Assembly: GCA_963971225.1 (NCBI GenBank)
Contig: OZ020267.1
Span: forward strand, 150,713,920-150,777,919
Reading direction: 5' to 3'
Source of the DNA: Melieria omissa
Lineage: Eukaryota; Arthropoda; Insecta; Diptera; Ulidiidae
Length of the DNA stretch: 64,000 nt
Shown here: piece after piece, positions 13,001 through 25,000 of the stretch
Numbering within the stretch: the stretch's first letter is position 1
Layout of the letters: the number at the start of each line of letters is the position of its first letter
Position numbers and translations under genes: made by a program
Notes under the pieces: generated by a model
The model's input: only the letters and a program-made list of their open reading frames with translations
What the model was told of the DNA's origin: nothing
Database searches by the model: none

Positions 13001-16000
13001 ACGGGGAGCTGAATCTATAACTACTGGTGAAGTTCCAAATTTGTCTACAACACCAGGTGTGGAGTACACGACCATTCCAACTGCTTACACGTCCACCGGT
13101 AAACCAGGGGAAGCATCGACACCTGGATTCGGAACTACTGGTGTAACTCCAGAAACAACTACACCTGGCCGGAAGCCAGAGGAATTGTCTACAACTCCAG
13201 GTGTGGAATTCACGACCATTCCAACTGTTTACACATCCACCGGTAAACCAGGGGAAGCATCGACACCTGGATTCGTAACTACTGGTGTAACTCCAGAAAC
13301 AACTACACCAGGCGGGAAGCCAGAGGAGTTGTCTACAACACCAGGTGTGGAATTCACGACCATACCCACTGTTTACACATCCACTGGTAAACCAGAGGAA
13401 GCATCGACACGGGGAGCTGAATCTATAACAACTGGTGAAGTTCCAAAGTTGTCTACAACACCAGGTGTGGAGTACACGACCATTCCAACAGCTTATACGT
13501 CCACCGGTAAACCAGGGGAAGCATCCACACCTGGATTCGTAACTACTGGTTTAACTCCAGAAACAACAACACCTGGCCGGAAGCCAGAGGAATTGTCTAC
13601 AACTCCAAGTGTGGAATTCACGACCATTCCAACTGCTTACACATCCACCGGTAAACCAGGGGAAGCATCGACACCTGGATTCGTAACTACTGGTGTAACT
13701 CCAGAAACAACTACACCAGGCGGGAAGCCAGAGGAATTGTCTACAACACCAGGTCTGGAATTCACGACCATACCAATTGTTCACACATCCACTGGTAAAC
13801 CAGAGGAAGCATCGACACGGGGAGCTGAATCTATAACTACTGGTGAAGTTCCAAAGGTGTCTACAACACCAGGTGTGGAGTACACGACCATTCCAACTGT
13901 TTACGCATCCACTGTTAAACCAGGGGAAGCATCGACACCTGGATTCGTAACTACAGGTGTAACTCCAGAAACAACTACACCAGGCGGGAAGACAGAGGAA
14001 TTGTCTACAACACCAGGTGTGGAATTCACGACCATACCAACTGTTTACACATCCACTGGTAAAGCAGAGGAAGCATCGACACGGGGAGCTGAATCTATAA
14101 CTACTGGTGAAGTTCCAAATTTGTGTACAACACCAGGTGTGGAGTACACGACCATTCCAACTGCTTACACGTCCACCGGTAAACCAGGGGAAGCATCGAC
14201 ACCTGGATTCGGAACTACTGGTGTAACTCCAGAAACAACTACACCTGGCCGGAAGCCAGAGGAATTGTCTACAACTCCAGGTGTGGAATTCACGACCATT
14301 CCAACTGTTTACACATCCACCGGTAAACCAGGGGAAGCATCGACACCTGGATTCGTAACTACTGGTGTAACTCCAGAAACAACTACACCAGGCGGGAAGC
14401 CAGAGGAATTGTCTACAACACCAGGTGTGGAATTCACGACCATACCAATTGTTCACACATCCACTGGTAAACCAGAGGAAGCATCGACACGGGGAGCTGA
14501 ATCTATAACTACTGGTGAAGTTCCAAAGGTGTCTACAACACCAGGTGTGGAGTACACGACCATTCCAACAGCTTACACATCCACCGGTAAACCAGGGGAA
14601 GCATCGACACCTGGATTCGTAACTACCGGTGTAACTCCAGAAACAACTACACCAGGCGGGAAGCTAGAGGAGTTGTCTACAACACCAGGTGTGGACTTCA
14701 CGACCATACCAACTGTTTACACATCTACTGGTAAACCAGAGGAAGCATCGACTCCAGGATTCGTAACTACTGGTGGAACTCCAGAAACAACTACACCAGG
14801 CGGGAAGCAAGAGGAATTGTCTACAACACCAGGTGTGGAATTCACGACCATTCCAACTGCTTACACATCCACTGGTAAACCAGAGGAAGCATCGACACGG
14901 GGAGCTGAATCTATAACTACTGGTGAAGTTCCAAATTTGTCTACAACACCATGTGTGGAGTACACGACCATTCCAACTGCTTACACGTCCACCGGTAAAC
15001 CAGGGGAAGCATCGACACCTGGATTCGGAACTACTGGTGTAACTCCAGAAACAACTACACCTGGCCGGAAGCCAGAGGAATTGTCTACAACTCCAGGTGT
15101 GGAATTCACGACCATTCCAACTGTTTACACATCCACCGGTAAACCAGGGGAAGCATCGACACCTGGATTCGTAAATACTGGTGTAACTCCAGAAACAACT
15201 ACTCCTGGCCGGAAGCCAGAGGAATTGTCCACAACACCAGGTGTGGAATTCACGACCATACCAACTGTTTACACATCCACTGGTAAACCAGAGGAAGCAT
15301 CGACACGGAGAGCTGAATCTATAACTACTGGTGAAGTTCCAAAGTTGTCTACAACACCAGCTGTGGAGTACACGACCATTCCAACAGCTTACACATCCGC
15401 CGGTAAACCAGGGGAAGCATCGACACCTGGATTCGTAACTACCGGTGTAACTCCAGAAACAACTACACCAGGCGGGAAGCTAGAGGAGTTGTCTACAACA
15501 CCAGGTGTGGACTTCACGACCATACCAACTGTTTACACATCCACTGGTAAACCAGAGGAAGCATCGACTCCAGGATTCGTAACTACTGGTGGAACTCCAG
15601 AAACAACTACACCAGGCGGGAAGCCAGAGGAATTGCATACAACACGAGGTGTGTTGTACACGACCATTCCAACTGTTTACACATCCACCGGTAAACCAGA
15701 GGAAGCATCGACACCTGGATTCGTAACTGCTGGTGTAACTCCAGAAACAACTACACCAGACGGGAAGCCAGAGGAATTGTCTACAACACCAGGTGTGGAA
15801 TTCACAACCATTCCAACTGTTTACACATCCACCGGTAAACCAGAGGAAGCATCGACACCTGGATTCGTAACTACTGGTGTAACTCCAGAAACAACTTCAC
15901 CAGGCGGGAAGCAAGAGGAATTGTCTACAACACCAGGTGTGGAATTCACGACCATTCCAACTGCTTACACATCCACTGGTAAACCAGAGGAAGCATCGAC

Positions 16001-19000
16001 ACGGGGAGCTGAATCTATAACTACTGGTGAAGTTTCCAAGTTGGCTACAACACCAGGTGTGGAATACACGACCATTCCAACTTTATACACATCCACTGTT
16101 AAACCAGGGGAAGCATCGACACCTGGATTCGTAACTACTGGTGTAACTCCAGAAACAACTACATCAGGCAGTAAGCCAGAGGAATTGTCTACATCACCAC
16201 GTGTGGAATTCACGACCATACCAACTGTTTACACATCTGCTGATAAAGCAGAGGAAGCATCGACACGGGGAGCTGAATCTACAACTAATGGTGAAGTTCC
16301 AAATTTGTCTACAACACCAGGTGTGGAGTACACGACCATTCCAACTGCTTACACGTCCACCGGTAAACCAGGGGAATCATCGACACCCGGATTCGTAACT
16401 ACTAGTGTAACTCCAGAAACAACTACACCTGGCCGGAAACTAGAGGAATTGTCTACAACACCAGGTGTGGAATTCACGACAATACCAACTGTTTACACAT
16501 CCACTGGTAAACCAGAGGAAGCATCGACACGGGGAGCTGAATCTATAACTACTGGTGAAGTTCCCAAGGTGTCTACAACACCAGGTGTGGAGTACACGAC
16601 CATTCCAACAGCTTACACATCCACCGGTAAACCAGGGGAAGCATCGACACCTGGATTCATAACTACCGGTGTAACTCCAGAAACAACTACAGCAGGCGGG
16701 AAGCCAGAGGAGTTGTTTACAACACCAGGTGTGGAATTCACGACCATACCAACTGTTTACACATCCACGGGTAAACCAGCGGAAGCATCGACACGGGGAG
16801 CTGAATCTATAACTACTGGTGAAGTTCCAAAGTTGTCTACAACACCAGGTGTGGAGTACACGACCATTCCAAATGCTTACACGTCCACCGGTAAACCAGG
16901 GGAAGCATCGACACCTGGATTCGGAACTACTGGTGTAACTATAGAAACAACTACACCTGGCCGGAAGCCAGAGGAATTGTCTACAACTCCAGGTGTGGAA
17001 TTCACGACCATTCCAACTGTTTACACATCCACCGATAAACCAGGGGAAGCATCGACACCTGGATTCGTAACTACTGGTATAACTCCAGAAACAACTACAC
17101 CAGGCGGGAAGCCAGAGGAATTGTCTACAACATCACGTGTGTTGTACACACCCATTCCAACTGTTTACACATCCACCGGTAAACCAGAGGAAGCATCGAC
17201 ACCTGGATTCGTAACTGCTGGTGTAACTCCAGAAACAACTACACCAGACGGGAAGCCAGATGAATTGTCTACAACACCAGGTATGGAATTCACGACCATT
17301 CCAACTGCTTACACATCCACCGGTAAACCAGGGGAAGCATCGACACCTGGATTCATAACTACTGGTGTAACTCCAGAAACAACTACACCTGGCCGGAAGC
17401 CAGAGGAATTGTCTACAACACCAGGTGTGGAATTCACGACCATACCAACTGTTTACACATCCACTGGTAAACCAGAGGAAGCATCGACACGGGGAGCTGA
17501 ATCTATAACTACTGGTGAAGTTCCAAAGTTGTCTACAACACCAGGTGTGGAGTACACGACCATTCCAACTGCTTACACATCCACCGGTAAACCAGGGGAA
17601 GCATCGACACCTGGATTCGTAACTACTGGTTTAACTCCAGAAACAACAACACCTGGCCGGAAGCCAGAGGAATTGTCTACAACTCCAAGTGTGGAATTCA
17701 CGACCATTCCAACTGCTTACACATCCACCGGTAAATCAGGGGAAGCATCGACACCTGGATTCGTTACTACTGGTGTAACTCTAGAAACAACTACACCAGG
17801 CGGGAAGCCAGAGGAGTTGTCTACAACACCAGGTGTGGAATTCACGACCATACCCACTGTTTACACATCCACTGGTAAACCAGAGGAAGCATCGACACGG
17901 GGAGCTGAATCTATAACAACTGGTGAAGTTCCAAAGTTGTCTACAACACCAGGTGTGGAGTACACGACCATTCCAACAGCTTATACATCCACCGGTAAAC
18001 CAGGGGAAGCAGCCACATCTGGATTCATAACTACTGGTGTAACTCCAGAAACAACTACACCAGGCGGGAAGCCAGAGGAATTGTCTACAACACCAGGTGT
18101 GGAATTCACGACCATACCAACTGTTTACACATCCACTGGTAAACCAGAAGAAGCATCGACACGGGGAGCTGAATCTATAACTACTGGTGAAGTTCCAAAG
18201 TTGTCTACAACACCAGGTGTGGAGTACACGACCATTCCAACAGCTTACACATCCACTGGTAAACCAGAGGAATCATCGACACGTGGAATCCTAACTACTG
18301 GTGTAACTCCAGAAACAACTACATCAGGCAGGAAGCCAGAGGAATTGTCTACAAAACCAGGTGTGGAATTCACGACCATTCCAACTGCTTACACATCCAC
18401 CGGTAAACCAGAAGAAGCATCGACACGTGGAATCCTAACTACTGGTGTAACTCCAGAAACAACTACACCAGGCGGGAAGCCAGAGGAATTGTCTACAACT
18501 CCAGGTGTGGAATTCACGACCATTCCAACTGTTTACACATCCACCGGTAAACCAGAGGAAGCATCGACTCCTGGATTCGTAACTACTGGTGGAACTCCAG
18601 AAACAACTACACCAGGCAGGAAGCAGGAGGAATTGTCTACAACACCAGGTGTGGAATTCACAACCATTCCAACTGTTTACACATCCACCGGTAAACCAGA
18701 GGAAGCATCGACACCTGGATTCGTAACTACTGGTGTAATTCCAGAAACAACTACACCAGGCGGGAAGCCAGAGGAATTGTCTACAACACCAGGTGTGGAA
18801 TTCACAACCATTCCAACTGTTTACACATCCACCGGTAAACCAGAGGAAGCATCGACAGCTGGATTCGTAACTACTGGTGTAACTCCAGAAACAACTACAT
18901 CAGGCAGGAAGCCAGAGGACTTGTCTACAACACCAGGTGTAGAATACACCACCATTCCAACTACTTATACATCCACTGGCAAACCGGAAGAAGTAACGAC

Positions 19001-22000
19001 GATAACTGGAACTGAAACTATAACCACTGGTGTAACTCCAGAAACGGCTAAGCCGGTTGATTTGTCTACAACGCCAGAGGCAGAGTTCACAACCCTTCCA
19101 ACTGTTTACGCAACAACTGATAAACCAGAAGATGCATCGACACGAGGAGCTGAATCTATAACTACTGGCGAAGTTCCAAAAACAACAACACCAGGCGAGA
19201 GGACGGTGGAGTTGTCTACAACACCAGGTGTGAAGTATTCGACCATTCCTGGTGCTTACACATCCACTGGAAAACCGGAAGAAGAAGCAACGACAAGTGG
19301 AATCACAACTATTGGTGGAGTTCCAGAATCAACTACTCCAAGCAGTGGGCCACAGGGATTATCTACCATACCAAGTCTGGAGTATACAACTATTCCAGGT
19401 GTTTACACAACAACTGGAAAACCAGAGGAACTATCGACACATGGAATGATAAGTACTGGTGAAGCCACAGAAAGAACTACACCAGGGAGAGGATTAGAGG
19501 AATTGACTACGATACCAAGTGCGAATTACACAACTATATCAACTGTTTTCACAACTACTGGTAAACCACATGAAGAGACATCGACGAGGAATTTAACTTC
19601 TGTGCCCGATTCGACTACAGAGTTTTATCAAACGATGCCTACTATTTTCGTAACCACCGAAAAGGTCACGTTACCCACAAGCTTCCCGGCAGAGACGACT
19701 CCTACAATTCCATACATAATGGACGGTTTAACGACTGGAACTGTTTTCCCGCTGAGAACGGACCTAACAACCGAAATGTATCCACCAACAGTGACCACTG
19801 ACATACCCCAAAAGCCATTTTTTGCGGCAAACGAGACCTGCAAAGCCGACTTTGACTGTGCGTACGATGAGTTTTGCCTGCAGACGATCTGCATTAGACC
19901 CTGTGAATACTTTACGAATATTTGCGACGTATACGCGCCCAACTTTGCAGTCTGCCGCACCCTCAATCACACGGCAATGTGCTTTTGCGATACCGTTGCC
20001 GATGTAAATACCACAGATTGTCAGATTATAGCAGGTAACTGAATATGTGAATATGCATAAAAACATCATGTCTTGGAATGCGATTGAAATGCGGGGTTGC
20101 GGTTAACGGTGGCGACCAAGGCTGCCAGCAAAACGCCCTCTGACTTGGCCAAAGCTGCTAGCTGCCCTCGCTGGCCGTCCACCCTTCTACACTATCTTCC
20201 AAAAATGTCTGGCGGCAAAGTTCACATTGTTGGAGAACACACTGCAAGCAAACTCTATAGCGATCATGCATGAACACCTCTCGTCTCTCTGTCTCATATG
20301 TGCTACGTTTTACTGTATACGAACTTTGCCGCCGCAACTGTGTTATGTCTTCTCTTCCTAATCTATTGTCTGCTGAATGTTTGGTTGCACCCCACCCACA
20401 GAAGCGCACATCTACGAAACGGAGCAGCTTATTGTTTGTGTGTTGGCCACGTTCCTATGTTTGTTTAAGTGTAATAAGAGAAAACCAAAAACTGCTTTGC
20501 CTGCTCACAACGTCATGCGTATGGCTCCTCTCTCTGAGTACTCTTCATGTAGCAGAGAACATCAGTGATCTATTTGTTGCATGCGGCCCGAGCATTTCCG
20601 GTCAATGTTTGAATGTTGTCTGTCTACTTCTATGTTACATGTGTATATCTTCTTACTGTGCTGTAGTTCTTGAACTTGTGTGTCATTCACTCATTCGTTA
20701 GCTGTTCGGGGGCTTGAAGTCAGCCGTCATGGAATGAAGTGTACCGCACAGGCACGCAGCGGAAATGTTTGACGGCTCTTCCACTTTCCTCTCATCAAAT
20801 TCGTCGTTCGCATGTTTTTGTTTACCACTTGCATCCATCTTTACCATGTTCGCAAAACAACGACAACAATCCGAAACAATTTTCGAGAGACAATTCGTTT
20901 CCGTTGCTGCAATGTTGCATGTCTTCTCGTCTTGTGTAGATGCTAGTCAACGTAAATAAAAGTAGCCGTAGCGTTTAACATTGTAAAATATATATATGTA
21001 GAAAATGTAAATGTGGTAGTTGCGGAATTTGGCCACTGTAGTGTGTAAGCCTGCAATGCGCACCTTGTAAATATTTGTAGTATTTGTATTAACCCCAGCT
21101 TGCATGCCTTCAAGCTTGTAGCAGCGTTTGCCCTAACACTTAGCACTCACCTTAGCCTGCATGCCCGCATACATACATATGTATGTGTATGCCTTGCTCT
21201 CACACATACTTACATATACAGACATAAATGCATATGTACAAATATAAATATGTACATACAGTGTTAGTGTTGTATTTCTTAGAACTTTATACTTATGCTT
21301 CTTAATGTTTTAGCTTTAAGATTTTCAATTTTCTCTCTCTAATTGCTCTCTATAATGAAATCTTATTAATCATTGCAAAATTCTTAAATCAAATAACCAA
21401 AAAAATTCGACATAAGAGAATAACTGAGAAAAATAAGCACAACGCAACTTATACATGTTTGACAAAAACAAATAGCCAAAAAATTTATACAAAACATGCT
21501 AAAATCAAATATTAACGCAAGTTTGCTTGAGACACATTGCTCTGCTATGGCATGCAACTGATTTTCGATTCTTCCATTCCCCAATCTCTCAACCACCTTA
21601 CAGAGATCGGCTGTAGCTCGAGCGACGAGTGTCCGTCGCAACGCGCCTGCGTCAATGGCGTCTGCTTTGATCCCTGCTCCCATGCAAATCCTTGCGAGCG
21701 CGGTCAGGACTGTCAAGTGATCGAACACCAGCCGGTGTGCTCCAAAGGTAGGCGTCCATTTAAGGATAATGCTCCCAGAATGTGCTAAATTCCTGGCTTT
21801 TTCAGTGTGTCAGTGCCAACGAAAGGCCGACTGCCGCCCAGGCTTCGAATGTGACGGCTGCAACTGCAGACAAAGTAATGCTTACAAATTGATTTATTAC
21901 AATTAAATTTATGTCAATTTTGACAAGAAGTTCCAGACAGTGTAATTCGAAAAAGTCTGAATTATGATACAACAGAAATTTCGAATTTCAACTTGTGAAC

Positions 22001-25000
22001 AATTATGACACATATTTTACACACAAATATATTTGCTAGCATCAAAAACTTACACGTCTCTCTTACAACTTACAGCGACAGGCCGTACACCCGGTTGCGA
22101 GCACTGCCCACCGGGCACGAATTGCGATCCAACAACTGGTGCTTGTATCAAAGGTAATTTTTGCACAGACTCACAACATACTCTGCACTCTTATAACCAA
22201 AGCACATAACCCCCACAAGGTGTAGAAAAATTTAACAAATTCTTTTAAAAACGTTTTCGCCAAATGTTTATAAAACCCTAGCGAAATTAATATTTGTTCA
22301 TAATATTTTTGTTAAGATTAAAAAGACTGAATTCACCCACCGTTTCATTCCACCGAACACACTAAAAATGTAAATATCTTATGTATTTCGTTTTTGTATA
22401 TATTTTCAAACCACTCCCGTGTAAATACAACTTTAGCTAATGTAACAATAACAACCACTACCAATATAACAACCACATCTAACCCACTCACTGATGAAAC
22501 TGCCACCACCACCACCACCACCGAAGGTGACGAAACCACCACAAGTCGCCCCCCTACCATCACAACTGAAACCACACCCAGCAGCAGCAGCACTACCTCC
22601 ACCACGACCACCATCACCACCACCACCGAACAGTCGACCACGCCCAGCGACTTGGATACGACAACCAAGACCGGCCCGCCCAAGGGATATCGCGACGGCG
22701 AAAATAACATAACGGCCAGCACTGTGCCAGTGACCACCACCACACCGGCCAGCACTGTGCAGGTGACCACTGCCACACCGGCCAGCATCACCAGCACTAC
22801 CAGTCGCGGCACCGACACCATGGGCTCCTCCGATACGCGCACCACCACACCCAAAATGAAAACCACTCGCATCGACACCTCTAACGAATTCGACTACAAT
22901 GTCACAACACTGCTGACCACCACGCAGCGCTACGACACGTCCACCTTCCCCGTCATTATGGTCACCGACAGCACCAAGTCAGCGGAAACCACAACCGTGG
23001 GTGAGGTTGTGCAGGAAACGACGACAATGTTTCCGGTGGTGACGCCGGCAATTACGATGCCTACGGAAATGCCCACTGTGGCCGGCACCACCACCACCGC
23101 CGCAACGTTCGAGACAATCGAGCCGTTCACAACCACAACATCAATACCCACAATTACCAATACAACAACAACAACCACAATAATTAACACTTGTACAGAA
23201 CATACTAACTGTGATTCTAATCAATTATGCGTGATGGGCCGTTGTCGCAACAGGTGTCAAGAGAATGACACGAGCATAACTGACTGTGTAAAAGGTATAT
23301 CGTTTACAATAACTATTTCCATACCATTTTGCATATATTTACAGTTGGATATAAATGTATGTGTAGTTGGTTTTAATTTAAAACTTCGTGTAAATTTCAC
23401 ACAACTCCTTTGTTGGACATGAAAGTGCAAATTTCTTGCAAATCGGAAAAGTCTAAATTATTCCAATCACAAATAGATACATGTAAAAATGTTTTTGTGA
23501 ATTTTTAATTTTTAACTTATAATCACAAATGGATATATGTACAAATGTTTTCGTGAATTTTTAAAGAATGCAATAACAGTGCTTTCCGTTTCCATATATT
23601 TTCTTAACCAAACACCACAAACTATACATCAATCTTTCGATTCTAAGTTTGTTGCTCCGATTTCATGAAACCATCTGAAGTTTATCATGAAAATAGATTT
23701 TTTTATCATGTCTGGCATGAAGGAAAGCATGTAGTGCATCGCTACAGACATTGTAAATATTTGTAAATACCACCACTCGTTCTAAAAGTAAAGAAATCCT
23801 TAGTATAGCTGACTTCCCCTGTCACCACCACAACGTCTAAACCTATTCAGTCACACCTATTCACAACTAAATACTTCCTAATCTTAATCTTAGCACTCAC
23901 TCACGCTAACATATCTAATCATTTCCATCGAGTAGAATCGCCAGGCATGCCAAAGAATCCGGAGCCATGTCAATCGAATAACGACTGCATAGAGAGCGAG
24001 GCCTGCTACATGGGTCTGTGCCACAATCCCTGCGATTTCGCCAATGTGTGCGCGCCCACTGCGAAGTGTGCAGCCAAAATGCATCGGCCCATATGTTCGT
24101 GCCCGAACGGCCACGAGGGCAATCCCACTCTAAAGTGCTCGCCCGTGGACCGCACAAGTAAGCACTAACCAAATTAATTTATTAATATTTCAATCAGCAC
24201 TCATGAACATTGCGACATTGCAAACGTGTAACATAACAAAATTAATACAACAAAACTTACAACTTTCGGCAAAAGTGGCGTTTTTCTTTTCTTTAAAATT
24301 GTTAATTGCTAAATTGACCTTTGAATCCTTTCCTTGGTGTTTCGACAGTTGAATGCACCCACAACTCGGAATGTGCCATTACGGAGGCGTGCATCAACCA
24401 ACGCTGTCAGCATCCTTGCGATGCCCACAATCCGTGCGCCCAAAACGCAGTCTGCGTCAACACCAACCACAACGCCGACTGCAGCTGCTTGGACGGCTAC
24501 CAGGGCAACGCCTTCGTCGGCTGCCAGCCAGGTTTGTACCCAATTTACAGAGCCACAAAATGCCCAAATATTACAAATTCTTACTTCCCCCATTTCAAAC
24601 TAAAGAAATGCAGCACCCAAATTGTTCTTATTGCTAATTTGCAAATGTTTCTTTAATTTTTCATTTCAACACTGTAAAAAAATTACACGCAATTCACCTG
24701 TAAAAATGTGTACTTTCCTCAACCACCAAAAACAACTACAAAAACTATACAAATATTCCACCACAACTTGTAAACACCGAAACTTATAAATACACCGCCA
24801 CAAAAACAAAATCAAAACATTCCCCACACACTGTTCTGTATCAAACAATCCAAACCAATGGCAAAACGCAACAGCACTCGATCACGTCCCTGTCTGTCAG
24901 TACAACGAGGATTGTCCGCCAACGAAACTGTGCGATCGCCTCAACCGACGCTGCATCAACCCGTGCCAGGAGGACTCGTGCGGCGAGAACGCCGAGTGCA

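Noticed and set aside
13551..14456. A 301-codon minus-strand frame with repeated CRCFPWF peptides opposite the mucin array.
   Set aside because: It exists because the array unit length is a multiple of three, so any stop-free frame repeats. It breaks off at units with small changes and has no start or splice context.
10530..19610. Possible CRISPR-like or satellite array.
   Set aside because: There are no spacers; the repeats are contiguous, coding and in frame inside a eukaryotic exon.
20270..20701. A 143-codon open frame in intron 6 with hydrophobic segments as a nested gene.
   Set aside because: It shows no recognisable domain and no codon bias like the exons, and it lies in low-complexity intronic DNA.
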